A stretch of 64,000 nucleotides of DNA from JAWWOW01 sp033851265 (lineage in GTDB: Bacteria; Actinomycetota; Actinomycetes; JAWWOW01): positions 372,001 through 436,000 of the forward strand of contig JAWWOW010000003.1 of the NCBI GenBank assembly GCA_033851265.1, written 5' to 3'. The notes beneath the pieces are model-generated. The model had not been told where the DNA came from. It made no database searches and saw nothing but the letters and a program-made list of their open reading frames with translations. How positions within the stretch are numbered: the stretch's first letter is position 1; the number at the start of each line of letters is the position of its first letter. The position numbers were made by a program, and so were the translations under genes. This document shows positions 26,580 through 35,505 of the stretch, piece by piece.

Positions 26580-27127
26580 CAGGGCGGGACGAGCCGTCGC
26601 CGGAGCGGCCGCTGATTGTTGTTGCTGTCGGCACTGACCATCACCCGTTCGGCCGAGTCATCGACTGGGTCGACCGCTGGCTCGCGCGCGGAGGCGCTGA
26701 TCGCGTCGAGTGCGTGATGCAACACGGCAGTGCCCCGGCGCCGCGGTGGGGGGAGCCGCGTGCCTTCCTCGAACATGCCGAATTCACCGATCTCGTCGCG
26801 CGAGCGAGGGTTGTGGTCTGCCACGGCGGTCCGGCCACCATTGCGGAGTGCCGGCGGCTCGGTCGCCTTCCTCTCGTCGTGCCCCGCCGGCCGGAGTACG
26901 GCGAACACGTGGACAACCATCAGGTGCTGTTCACCGCACGGCTTGCCGATAAGAAGCTCGTGCAACTTGCCTCCTCCGAAGACGAGCTCGCCGCCCTGCT
27001 CGATGACGCTCTCGCCGACCGTGATCGCTTCACCGTCGATCTCGATTCGGCGTTGCCGGTCGCCGCTGCGGTACGCCGTTTCGAAGAGCTCGTCGCGTCG
27101 TTGGCGCCCACCCCCGCGCGACCATGA
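26576..27127 (+). CDS. PssE/EpsF-type (Alg13-like) glycosyltransferase catalytic subunit
   Basis: 183 residues from GTG 26576, overlapping the previous stop. IVVAVGTDHHPFGRVIDWVDRW and VVCHGGPATIAECRRLGR, followed by PRRPEYGEHVDNHQ, are the UDP-sugar-binding motifs of the GT28 C-terminal half. It pairs with the upstream Alg14-like subunit. Donor sugar is not predictable. Its stop overlaps the ATG of the sulfotransferase (ATGA), so the three genes form one operon. Confidence 0.86.
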   Translation: MTGRDEPSPERPLIVVAVGTDHHPFGRVIDWVDRWLARGGADRVECVMQHGSAPAPRWGEPRAFLEHAEFTDLVARARVVVCHGGPATIAECRRLGRLPLVVPRRPEYGEHVDNHQVLFTARLADKKLVQLASSEDELAALLDDALADRDRFTVDLDSALPVAAAVRRFEELVASLAPTPARP

Positions 27128-28050
27128 CCCGAGTCGCCTACGTCGGTGGTGTCATCCGCAGCGGATCGACGCTGCTTGACCGGATGCTCGGCGAGTTGCC
27201 CGGTCACGTCGCGGTGGGCGAGCTTTGCTACATCTGGGAACACAGTGTCCTGCTCAACCACAACTGCGGGTGCGGCGAGGCATTCTCCGACTGCCCGTTC
27301 TGGACGGCCGTCGGCGAGCAGGCGTTCGGCGGATGGGGTGCAATCGATGCCGAGCAGATCGTTGCGCTACAGGCGTCCGTCGACACGACGCGCGACATCC
27401 CCCGCCTGCTGACAAGTCGCGGACCCAGTGATTTCGCGCAACGTGTCCAGCACTACCTCGAGGTGCTCACCAACCTCTACCGGGGAATCGCCGAGACCGC
27501 AGGGGCGAGGGTCGTGGTGGACTCCAGCAAGCACGCGGGCCCGGCGTACCTCCTGCGCCGTGCTCCCGACGTCGACTTGCGCGTGGTGCACATCGTGCGC
27601 GACCCGCGTGGCGTCGCCAACTCGCTTCGAAAGAAGGTCAAGCGGCCGGAACGAGACGGTTTCGAGGATTACATGTCCACCTGGCCGGCACGCACCGTCG
27701 CCCGGCGGTGGCTCACGACCAACTCATTGATCTCGTCGATGACTCGGCTCGGCGTTTCGGTCACGCGCGTTCGCTACGAAGACCTCGTCAGCAATCCTCA
27801 TGCCGAACTGTCGCGGATTGCGGCTGCCGTCGATGAGCCGCTCCAGCCAGGTGCGCTCGACTTCATCGCCGATGGCGCTGTGAAGCTGCCGTCAGCACAC
27901 ACGCTCGACGGCAACCCGATGCGGTTCACGACTGGGCCGATGCAGCTGCGTCCCGACGAGGGGTGGCGGACGGCCTTGCCGGAGAGCGATCGCCGTCTTG
28001 TCGAAGTCAGCACGTGGCCGCTGCGGCGCGCGTACGGCTACCGGAACTGA
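27124..28050 (+). CDS. PAPS-dependent sulfotransferase 1
   Basis: 308 residues. GGVIRSGSTLLDRMLGELPG at the N terminus is the 5'-phosphosulfate-binding loop, and VVHIVRDPRGVANSLRKK near residue 156 is the 3'-phosphate-binding motif. A Cys-rich patch (NHNCGCGEAFSDCPFW near residue 46) is family-typical for bacterial enzymes of this type. It transfers sulfate from PAPS to a hydroxyl of an acceptor, here most likely a sugar of the polysaccharide. It overlaps the PssE gene (ATGA) and ends 6 bp from the convergent GT2 gene. Confidence 0.86.
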   Translation: MTRVAYVGGVIRSGSTLLDRMLGELPGHVAVGELCYIWEHSVLLNHNCGCGEAFSDCPFWTAVGEQAFGGWGAIDAEQIVALQASVDTTRDIPRLLTSRGPSDFAQRVQHYLEVLTNLYRGIAETAGARVVVDSSKHAGPAYLLRRAPDVDLRVVHIVRDPRGVANSLRKKVKRPERDGFEDYMSTWPARTVARRWLTTNSLISSMTRLGVSVTRVRYEDLVSNPHAELSRIAAAVDEPLQPGALDFIADGAVKLPSAHTLDGNPMRFTTGPMQLRPDEGWRTALPESDRRLVEVSTWPLRRAYGYRN

Positions 28051-28056
28051 CGTGAG

Positions 28057-28971
28057 CTAGATGCCGCGGCCTGCGGCATTAGCCATGCTCATGACGCGCT
28101 CGGCACTAACGACGCCCCGTGCGACGGCGAGCGCAACGTAGGCGCGGCGTTCGCTCCGCGACTGGCGTAGCGCTTCGCGCGCCCACCGTCTCGCTTCCTT
28201 GCGTTCACCGAGGGCTGCGTAGGCGAATGCCTTCTGCCCGTAGATGCGGGCAAGCGCCTGCGGATCTTCCTTGAACGACGGGTGCTTGTCGACCAAGTAG
28301 TCCAGAGCCTCGATGATCGTCATCCAGCGACGGCTGAACAACGATCCGCCCTTGTGCCAGAGGACTCGGATCAGCGGTCGAGGTACGACCACCAGCTGTG
28401 TCGTCTGCGCGGCTCGAAGCAGCCAGTCCCAGTCCTCGCCGTAGCTGCCCGGGATGTTCTCATCAACGGGGCCGATCGTGTTCGTGAATGCGGACCGGGT
28501 CACGACGTACGTCGACGGGTGAGCAGCCATGACCCGGTCACGCGTGAGGCCAGCCACGGTCAGCTCCTGAAGCTCTGGGATGCGCACCGTTACGCGGTCG
28601 CCGTAGTAGACGTAGATGCCGGTCAGCGCGACATCAGCACCGTCGCGCTGCATGGCCGCTGCCTGCAGGGCGAGCTTGTCCGGCAGCCACGTGTCGTCGT
28701 CATCGCAGAACGCAAGGAGCTCGCCGCTCGAGCCGAGCACCCCACTGTTTCGCGCGCCAGCAAGACCTGGTGTTCGCGTGTTGGTCGTGACTGTGATCCG
28801 GCGGTCACCGTTGTCGAATGCGAGTGAGGTGTCTGGCGTTGTCTGGTCATAGACGACAACCGCCTCGACGTTGCCGGCGTACTCCTGGCCGAGAATCGAG
28901 TCGAGAGCGGCGCGCAACAACGCTGGTCGGTCCCGCGTCGCGATGATGACCGACACGGATGGTGAGGTCAT
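28057..28971 (-). CDS. GT2-family glycosyltransferase
   Basis: 304 residues from ATG 28971, overlapping the stop of copolymerase 3 (ATGA). The GT-A fold is evident: SVSVIIATRDRPALLRAALDS, GLAGARNSGV, and the metal-binding ELLAFCDDDDTWLPDKL (extended DXD) near residue 85. YGEDWDWLLRA near residue 165 provides the ED catalytic-base region. The C-terminal ~80 residues are helical and Arg/Ala-rich, TPR-like in appearance. It adds a sugar to the repeat unit in the cytoplasm. Confidence 0.87.
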   Translation of the reverse strand: MTSPSVSVIIATRDRPALLRAALDSILGQEYAGNVEAVVVYDQTTPDTSLAFDNGDRRITVTTNTRTPGLAGARNSGVLGSSGELLAFCDDDDTWLPDKLALQAAAMQRDGADVALTGIYVYYGDRVTVRIPELQELTVAGLTRDRVMAAHPSTYVVTRSAFTNTIGPVDENIPGSYGEDWDWLLRAAQTTQLVVVPRPLIRVLWHKGGSLFSRRWMTIIEALDYLVDKHPSFKEDPQALARIYGQKAFAYAALGERKEARRWAREALRQSRSERRAYVALAVARGVVSAERVMSMANAAGRGI

Positions 28972-30467
28972 CGGTTGGTCCCAAGAACAGCCAGCCCACG
29001 ATTGGCGCCGACGAGCAGGCTGCCGGTGATGCGTGCGCGGACCAGCCGTAGCTGATGCACCGATGCGAGGAGATCCTGGACGCGTGTACGCCGCCGCTCC
29101 GCGCACACCAACACGCGTTCGGCGGTTCGGGCGATCGCGCAGATGTGTGAGTTCGCCATCCCCGGCGAGATGACGATGATGTGTCCAAAGGTTTTTCGTA
29201 GCTCGGCGAGGCGAGCAGCACTGTCAGCACCGCGCGGCATGCGATACATCATCACTCCTGCGAACACATCGGCAGTGACATCGACCGAACGATCCTTCCT
29301 TGACACATCTCGCAAGGTGGCAGCCGGTGTGCGTAGGGCGCGCAGGACACGTTCGTCACTGTCATCGGCAACCAACGCCACGGGGACACCAAGGCGTGAC
29401 AGCGACCGGGCCACCGCCGCAGCAAGACCGGCAATCGCACCGCTGCGCATCGGCCCGGTGAGCACAGTGAGCCCCGCGCCGTCAGCAACGAGGTGGTTTC
29501 TGAGTCGGCGCACCGCGACCGACGTTCGGGTCGGGTGGTCGGCATCTCGCCCTCGCGCGTGCCGCGTCTGGTCGCGTCCGACCTGACCCGGTCGGGGCAG
29601 CGGATAAACGTCGAGCCGGCCCGCTTCGAGGGCAAGCGAGCGCTCGATGTCGTTGGCGACCGTGATGCGTGCCGGCCGGAGCCGCGCGATCACCAACCCG
29701 ACGAGAAGGCCGATCAGGAGCCCGCTGGTGAGCGGAATCTCGCTGCTCGTGCGCGGTCGCACCTTGCTCTCAGCTGCTGGTCGCAGCACGAGCCCCGGGA
29801 CGACTTGCGTGGTGCGCATCGTTGTTGCTTCGCGCTCTAACGATCGGATCTTGTCGGATACGGCCGAAACGGCGATCTCCGCGACAACACGGTCCGTGCG
29901 TCCACCGGTGTTGACCTTGGCGGCTGCGTCGTTCAAATCCAGCTTCAGGGCGGCGATCTGGTCCTCGATTGCCGCCATGTCAACTGCACGTCGCTGCTCG
30001 ATGAGCCGCGCGCGCAGCGCGAGGTAAGCCTCCGCTGCCGCCTCCGCGCCGATCCGCGCTTTGTTCTTGTGCCGAGCAGTGAACGACAACGTCAGCACGC
30101 GCGTGTTGGGCGGCGCGTCGATGGTGAGGCGCTTGATCAGCGTGGCGACCGGTGCGTTGAGATTCGTGGCCTTCTGGACGGCGGTCAGCACGATCGTTGA
30201 TCGGACCAGCTGCGCTTCGGTGTCGGGCGTGATCGAGTCCTTGTCCGACTGCCGCCGGACCTCACCAGGTAATGCCTGGGGTTCCAAACTGGTCGGTGGG
30301 ACGACAACAGATGCCGAGCCGACGTAGGCAGTGAGCCGCTGGCCCATGAATATGCCGAAAATCGAGCCGACAAGCATGCAGATGATGAGAAGGCCGGCGT
30401 GCCGGCGTACGAAGGCGGGGTACGCGGACAACGACACATCCGCGCGCGCGGCTCGAAGGTTGCTCAT
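28968..30467 (-). CDS. Wzz/BY-kinase-like polysaccharide copolymerase 3, P-loop lost
   Basis: 499 residues: helix near 24-44, periplasmic Wzz domain with coiled coil (about 160-230), second helix near 268-285, and a shortened NTPase-like domain (about 320-490). The expected Walker A reads LTGPMRSGAIAGLAAAVA, with no GK[ST], and the Walker B region reads HIIVISPGMANSHICAIARTAERVLVCA without the acidic residue. There is no tyrosine tail. It overlaps the upstream sulfotransferase and the downstream GT2 gene by ATGA. It is the third, most divergent, copolymerase in the locus. Confidence 0.8.
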   Translation of the reverse strand: MSNLRAARADVSLSAYPAFVRRHAGLLIICMLVGSIFGIFMGQRLTAYVGSASVVVPPTSLEPQALPGEVRRQSDKDSITPDTEAQLVRSTIVLTAVQKATNLNAPVATLIKRLTIDAPPNTRVLTLSFTARHKNKARIGAEAAAEAYLALRARLIEQRRAVDMAAIEDQIAALKLDLNDAAAKVNTGGRTDRVVAEIAVSAVSDKIRSLEREATTMRTTQVVPGLVLRPAAESKVRPRTSSEIPLTSGLLIGLLVGLVIARLRPARITVANDIERSLALEAGRLDVYPLPRPGQVGRDQTRHARGRDADHPTRTSVAVRRLRNHLVADGAGLTVLTGPMRSGAIAGLAAAVARSLSRLGVPVALVADDSDERVLRALRTPAATLRDVSRKDRSVDVTADVFAGVMMYRMPRGADSAARLAELRKTFGHIIVISPGMANSHICAIARTAERVLVCAERRRTRVQDLLASVHQLRLVRARITGSLLVGANRGLAVLGTNR

Positions 30468-31336
30468 TGGCGCCAGCTCGGAATCGCGCCGAGATAGCTG
30501 GTCAACGCTTCGTCGTACTCCTCGAAATGCTTGCCGAGTCGGGTGCGCAGCGAATCCGGCATCGGTGAGCGCGGCCGGGCGTTTGTACGCCGGATCGTCG
30601 TCGGCTGGTGCGGCAGTCCGAGGAAGGCCAGGATCCGCGCGTACATCTCATCGGGATCGGCAAAGAACGCGTCGGCGTCGACGACCAGCAGGTTGTCACG
30701 GGCGCAATGTTTCGCGAGCACGTCGAGTTGTTCGATGTATCGCCCACGGCTGAGGTACGCGTGGTGGCGATGGCTCAAGCTTTCGTACGACGGGTCGGCG
30801 ATCATGCGCTCGACCTCGCCGGCCAGCCGCTCTTCCTCGAGCTCGATTGCCCGCTCGAACGGCTCGGTGTCGAACCCGCGTGCGTGCTCATGCTTGTGTG
30901 CTGAGTACGCGCGCTCGACCGGGTCGCGCACGAGCGCGATGAGCTTCGCGTCGGGAAGATCACGGCCGATGCGCTCGGGGGCGAGTGGATGGAACATGTA
31001 ATAACCACTGGACTCACCCGTGATGGGGCTGCCGTCGCTCCACGTCGTCCGCGCGCGGGCGTAGGCGCGCAGTGGGAAGTGGCCGCGGTACCACTGCGGA
31101 CCACGGTCATAGCGCAGGTCGAAATAGTTGACGCCCTTGTGCAGACGGTTCATGACCACGAGGGGGTGGGTCTTCAGCGCCAGGTGCAGTGTCGTCGTGC
31201 CGCTCCGTTGTGCGCCGACGAGCAAGAAGTCCGGTGTCATCCGAGCGCTGGCCGTCGCCTGCCCCGCACGGCGAGCGGCGCTCTTCACCATCTCCTTGAG
31301 CGCACTTTGACGAGACGGTTCCGCCGAGCCCCCCAT
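30464..31336 (-). CDS. PAPS-dependent sulfotransferase 2
   Basis: 290 residues from ATG 31336 (TGATG overlap with the upstream gene). PDFLLVGAQRSGTTTLHLAL near residue 34 is the 5'-phosphosulfate loop, KLIALVRDPVERAYSAHKHE near 130 the 3'-phosphate motif, and ESLSHRHHAYLSRGRYIEQL a conserved block of bacterial heparan-type sulfotransferases. With sulfotransferase 1, it suggests that the polysaccharide carries more than one sulfate. Upstream in-frame starts up to 31378 exist but would overlap the neighbouring gene further. Confidence 0.87.
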   Translation of the reverse strand: MGGSAEPSRQSALKEMVKSAARRAGQATASARMTPDFLLVGAQRSGTTTLHLALKTHPLVVMNRLHKGVNYFDLRYDRGPQWYRGHFPLRAYARARTTWSDGSPITGESSGYYMFHPLAPERIGRDLPDAKLIALVRDPVERAYSAHKHEHARGFDTEPFERAIELEEERLAGEVERMIADPSYESLSHRHHAYLSRGRYIEQLDVLAKHCARDNLLVVDADAFFADPDEMYARILAFLGLPHQPTTIRRTNARPRSPMPDSLRTRLGKHFEEYDEALTSYLGAIPSWRQ

Positions 31337-32622
31337 CAGAGCCTCGCCGCGCATGTCTCGAGCAGCGGCAGGATCCACGCCGAGCGACGAGCGAGCGGTG
31401 CGCCGCCGGGTTGTTCGAGCAGTGTGAGGTAGCGCGCGGCGATCTCGGCGACGTACAACGCAGTCACGATGCGCGTCATGTCGGCTGTTGCGCCGCCGCT
31501 CCGCGCCGTGGTGTCGGCGTCATCAAGGAATGTGCGCTCGGTCGTCGGGGTCGTGCCGTGCAGCTGTAGCAGCGCCTGGAGCCGGTAGTGCAGAGCGTCG
31601 AATCCGATTGGTACGGCGGTGTCGAAGCGTTCCCAGTCCCACAACGCGACACGAGTCGCGCCCGCGGGCGGGAGGTTGGTCATGTTCCAGGGGGTCCAGT
31701 CGCCGTGCCACGCACCGAAAGCGATTGGCGCTTGCGCGCTGGCGTTGTCGACGTGGTCGAGGGAATTGGCAAAGCGCTGCGCGGCGCTGCTGTCGAGGAT
31801 CGGCGCCATCGATGACCGGAGCCGAGCCATGAATACATGGCCGCTGACCGGCGCCTCGGTGATGCCGTCAACGGCGGCCAGCTCGCGCATCGCCGCGAAC
31901 GGCGCCTCGGCGAAGTCGACACGGCGGCGTCCGTTGCCGACCTGGCTCAGCACTAGCAACTGGAGGTCGTGCCACGGGCCGATGTGCAGCACCCGCGGAA
32001 CGTCAATCAACGGCAGCGACTGATCGGCCAAGCGGCTGAGCGTGACTGCCTCGGCCGACACGAGCTCGCGCGCCGAGGGTGTGTGCCCGACTTTCACGAA
32101 AGCGAGAGTGTGTCCACTGTGATCGAGCACGTGCAGGATCGGCTTGCGGTTGACGCGGAGAGATCCAACGGAAAGGCCAACGACAACGGGGCGTCCCAGG
32201 ATCTTGGACAACTCGGCCTCGACGTCGTCGCGCTCCGCATCGACGGGAGCGATGACGCGCAGCCGGTCACGCGACCCCACGTCGGCCAGGCCGGTGCGTA
32301 CGACCCAGCCGGCCGCAACCGGCCGCAGCCGGGCACCGCGGCCCAGGTCACCGCGGCGGCGGGCGATGGCGGCTCCGGCCCGGCGTTCCCGAGCGGGTAC
32401 GACGAGCCGCGGTCGGCTCGCGTCCGGAATCAGCAGATGCTCGCGCACAACTCGTTGTCCCCTCGGCACTGGCGCGCCTCGACGGACGACCTCGACCGTC
32501 GCCGGCGCGGGCCACAGCATCGCCATGGCTTCCTGCAGCGCTGACGTGCCGGATTCGGTGGGCGGTGGTGGCAGCGCATCTGCGGCGGCAGCCATCGCCG
32601 GGAGACCGGCGCCGCGCGTCAT
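31336..32622 (-). CDS. Aminoglycoside-phosphotransferase-fold protein of the exopolysaccharide locus
   Basis: 428 residues. The C-terminal two thirds have the APH/choline-kinase fold: a nucleotide-binding part with LAFVKVGHTPSARELVSAEA near residue 172, the catalytic HGDWTPWNM near 305, and the metal-binding LWDWERFD near 330. The N-terminal ~110 residues are Ala/Arg/Pro-rich and unrecognised. It probably phosphorylates a sugar or lipid-linked intermediate; a drug-resistance role is unlikely given the operon. It overlaps the polymerase gene (ATGA) and sulfotransferase 2 (TGATG). Confidence 0.7.
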   Translation of the reverse strand: MTRGAGLPAMAAAADALPPPPTESGTSALQEAMAMLWPAPATVEVVRRGAPVPRGQRVVREHLLIPDASRPRLVVPARERRAGAAIARRRGDLGRGARLRPVAAGWVVRTGLADVGSRDRLRVIAPVDAERDDVEAELSKILGRPVVVGLSVGSLRVNRKPILHVLDHSGHTLAFVKVGHTPSARELVSAEAVTLSRLADQSLPLIDVPRVLHIGPWHDLQLLVLSQVGNGRRRVDFAEAPFAAMRELAAVDGITEAPVSGHVFMARLRSSMAPILDSSAAQRFANSLDHVDNASAQAPIAFGAWHGDWTPWNMTNLPPAGATRVALWDWERFDTAVPIGFDALHYRLQALLQLHGTTPTTERTFLDDADTTARSGGATADMTRIVTALYVAEIAARYLTLLEQPGGAPLARRSAWILPLLETCAARL

Positions 32623-34082
32623 CGCGACATCCGGGGGGCGGCAGCCGATTGGACGCGCACGGCTGGGAGTTGCTCGCGGATCACCGGGCGCGACGTACGC
32701 GCGGCCTCGCTGCGCCAGAGGAGGCCCACCGCGATCATCACCGTGAACATCGGTGGCCCGAGCAGGTCATAGAACGGTATCTCGACAGCGAGCGCGATGA
32801 GCGCAGCGCACCCAGCGACGGCATACGGCGAAGTGTCTCGCCAACTTCGCAAGAACCTGCGGAAGAAGAACGTCACGAACAACGCGGCACCGATAACGCC
32901 TTGTGAGATGAAGAGCATCCACAAGTGACCCTGCGTTCCCAGGGGTGGAGCGGCGCAGCTCGGACACTCGGGTCGGGCGCCGCCGGCGATCGACGCGAAA
33001 CTGCCCTGGACCCGGCGCGTGCCGCCGAAGCCGACGACGGGGGACCCGTTCAGAGTCGTCTCGACCGTGGTGCCGGCGAGGTCCCCTCGACGGGCGTTGC
33101 TGTGCCCGGTGTCCAACCGTTTGCTGACCACCGAATGCAGGGGGGTGGAGAAGAACACCAAAGTCCCGACAGCGAGCGCGCCGACGACAGCGCGAAGAAC
33201 CCAGACCTTGCCCAGGAGCGTGTAGCGCAGCGCGACGAATCCGGTCATCGCGATCAGCGCAAACCACAGCGCGCGGTTGAGCGAGTAGACGATCGGCATC
33301 AAGGCGATCAGCAACACAATCGGCGCCGCGTTCCGCCGCCACCCCGCGGCCTTGTCACGCCAGGCCAGCAGGAAGAACGGCAGGAACAGCGAGAGGTTCG
33401 CGCCCCAGGAGTTCGTGTAATAGAAGGGCGCAGTGGGACGGGCCACGGCGAAGCCGAGGAATCGCTGCACCTCGGCAACACGGGGATTGACGATTTGTTT
33501 GACGAACGACGTGCCCGTCAATGCGTGCGGGAGAACGATCTGGGCGACGGACTTGATGTGGAGGTTTGGTACGGCGACGCCGAGCACCCCGCCGGCCACC
33601 ACGACACAGAACATGAAGCCGAGCATGCGAGTGAGCTCACGGCTGGGGAGCTCGTCCTCACGCAAGTTGCCGACGTAGAGCAGCACGACCGTGATTGCGA
33701 GGTACCACAGCACGCGGTAGGCGTAGGTGAACGCCTTGCCGCTTCCGCTGACCGGCACCGTGCCCGGTGCGTCGGCGAAGACGACCAGTGCCGAGGCCAT
33801 CACCCATACAAGGAACAGCAGCCACACCGCGAACCCCCGGGGGGCGCGTAACCGCCGGTGCAGCAGTGCGACAGCCATCGGAATCGACGCGGCGATGAAC
33901 GACATCTCGCCGAAGCCGAGCACCCACCAGAGCGGGTAACCGTAGAAAAGCAATCGGAGCGGCCAACCCGGCCGCATGAACCGGTGGCGCCATGCCACCC
34001 CGGTCGCGTCGGTGTCCGGCTCGTCGGGACCGCTCGCGCCGTGGGCGTCAGACGCGGGCGCTCCGAGCGTCGTACTCGCCAC
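32619..34082 (-). CDS. Wzy-like O-antigen ligase/polymerase family membrane protein
   Basis: 487 residues with about 10-12 membrane segments and a large extracytoplasmic loop (about 330-390) containing the cysteine pair ECPSCA and the GFGGTRRVQGSF region, the layout of Wzy/WaaL proteins. It would polymerise flipped repeat units outside the membrane. It heads a five-gene minus-strand operon (polymerase, APH-like, sulfotransferase, copolymerase, GT2), every junction overlapping. The first ~35 residues are charged and cytoplasmic. Confidence 0.83.
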   Translation of the reverse strand: MASTTLGAPASDAHGASGPDEPDTDATGVAWRHRFMRPGWPLRLLFYGYPLWWVLGFGEMSFIAASIPMAVALLHRRLRAPRGFAVWLLFLVWVMASALVVFADAPGTVPVSGSGKAFTYAYRVLWYLAITVVLLYVGNLREDELPSRELTRMLGFMFCVVVAGGVLGVAVPNLHIKSVAQIVLPHALTGTSFVKQIVNPRVAEVQRFLGFAVARPTAPFYYTNSWGANLSLFLPFFLLAWRDKAAGWRRNAAPIVLLIALMPIVYSLNRALWFALIAMTGFVALRYTLLGKVWVLRAVVGALAVGTLVFFSTPLHSVVSKRLDTGHSNARRGDLAGTTVETTLNGSPVVGFGGTRRVQGSFASIAGGARPECPSCAAPPLGTQGHLWMLFISQGVIGAALFVTFFFRRFLRSWRDTSPYAVAGCAALIALAVEIPFYDLLGPPMFTVMIAVGLLWRSEAARTSRPVIREQLPAVRVQSAAAPRMSR

Positions 34083-34150
34083 TCACGCTCCCACGACCCT
34101 CCGCTGACCTGAGTCATCAGGATAAACGCGAACTGTCTGCAATGGAGCGC

Positions 34151-35452
34151 TCAGGGATCGGCCGAAAGGAGTAGGTGTCGTACGCCCGGCGCGACCAGGC
34201 GGATATTGCGAGGCGGTAGCCCTCGGTAGGTCAGTGGGCCGGGGAGCGACCGGGCGCGTAGCGAACCGGTACCGAGCTGACCGGCCGCCCCGGCACCCCA
34301 GGTCAAAGCCGTGCCGTCCTCGAGCACAGCGACCCCGTAGGCCTCGCCGGCGTGAATCTGCGCGACCCCCGTGAGCGGATGCTCGCCACGGGCGTCGAGC
34401 ACGAGGCTAGGCACGCGCATGTTGGTCGTCGCGTTGTTGCCCAGCTGGCCAGCGTTGCCGGAGCCCCAGCCGGCGACCCGCCCGTCGCTGAGCCGGGCAA
34501 ACCCGTGTTTTTCCGCGGCTGACACCTCCACAACGCCGGTGAGAAAACCGGCCCCGTCGATGCCGCGAACCGGAGCCGGGAATCGGTGTGGCTCGTCGGT
34601 CCCGTCCCCGAGCTGCCCGCGGTCGTTGCCGCCCCAGGACAACACCGAGCCGTCCGCGCGGACGGCGAGCGCGTATTGGCCGCCCAATGCGAACGCAACA
34701 ACGCCAGTGAGGTACCCGCGCCCGCCGACACCGCGGACCCGTACCGGTAGCGAGTGGTCCGTTGTGGTGCCGTCGCCGAGCTGGCCGTGGTTGTTCGCCC
34801 CCCAACCGACCAGCGTGCCGTTGTGCAGCAACACCATCTCGGTCGAACCGTCTGCGGCGAGGGCGCTCACGTCGGTGAGTGGGCCGTCGCCGGTGGCGTC
34901 TCGCACCGTCGTCGGTGTCAGCGGCGCGGAGATACTGCCGACACCGCGTTGACCGAGGTTGCCGGACCCAAAGGTGACGACGTGACCGTTGCTGAGGAGC
35001 GCCAACGAGAGGTTGCTGTCGGAGGCCAACGCAGTGACGCCGCGGAGTAGGCCCGGCGTTCCGTCGGCTGCGTGCACCGGAGTCGGGTAGGGCGAGTTAC
35101 GCCGGTCACCGGTGCCGAGTTGGCCGAAGTCGTTGGCCCCCCAGGCCACGACCGTGCCATCGGCTCGTACGGCGAGGGAGTGCCGTCCGCCCGCGGCGAT
35201 CGCACGCACTCCGGTCAAGGTGTTGCGCCCGCCCATGCCACTGACTGGCTGCAGGCTGGTGACGATGCCCGCGACGGCACTGCCCAATTGGCCCGCGTTG
35301 TTGTCACCCGTTGCAAGCACGGTGCCGACAGCAGAAACATGGGAGCGAGCCGTCGCGCTCGGCTGCCCGCCACCGGACGAGCATGCGGCCGCTCCCAGTG
35401 CGACAACGACGACTGCCGTCGGCACCGAGCGGATGGCCATGGTCCGGCGCAT
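34151..35452 (-). CDS. Lipoprotein with seven RCC1-type propeller repeats
   Basis: 433 residues from ATG 35452. A lipoprotein signal (VPTAVVVVALGAAAC, lipobox LGAAAC) directs it to the outer face of the membrane. Seven RCC1-like repeats follow, each with a W/F-G-x-N-x-x-G-Q-L-G core: ATGDNNAGQLG, AWGANDFGQLG, TFGSGNLGQRG, GWGANNHGQLG, SWGGNDRGQLG, GWGSGNAGQLG, TWGAGAAGQLG. Seven blades make one closed propeller. Function unknown; extracellular binding is likely. The frame runs upstream to 35923 under mfd and that part is not coding. The gene is divergent from mfd. Confidence 0.85.
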   Translation of the reverse strand: MRRTMAIRSVPTAVVVVALGAAACSSGGGQPSATARSHVSAVGTVLATGDNNAGQLGSAVAGIVTSLQPVSGMGGRNTLTGVRAIAAGGRHSLAVRADGTVVAWGANDFGQLGTGDRRNSPYPTPVHAADGTPGLLRGVTALASDSNLSLALLSNGHVVTFGSGNLGQRGVGSISAPLTPTTVRDATGDGPLTDVSALAADGSTEMVLLHNGTLVGWGANNHGQLGDGTTTDHSLPVRVRGVGGRGYLTGVVAFALGGQYALAVRADGSVLSWGGNDRGQLGDGTDEPHRFPAPVRGIDGAGFLTGVVEVSAAEKHGFARLSDGRVAGWGSGNAGQLGNNATTNMRVPSLVLDARGEHPLTGVAQIHAGEAYGVAVLEDGTALTWGAGAAGQLGTGSLRARSLPGPLTYRGLPPRNIRLVAPGVRHLLLSADP

Positions 35453-35505
35453 GATGGCACCCCACGTCGTCATTTGGGTCCAGGACCTACCCTGGGGATC
35501 TCCCC

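Noticed and set aside
31336..32622. Aminoglycoside resistance gene
   Set aside because: The fold is of the APH type, but the gene is the second of five tightly overlapping exopolysaccharide genes and has an unrelated N-terminal region.
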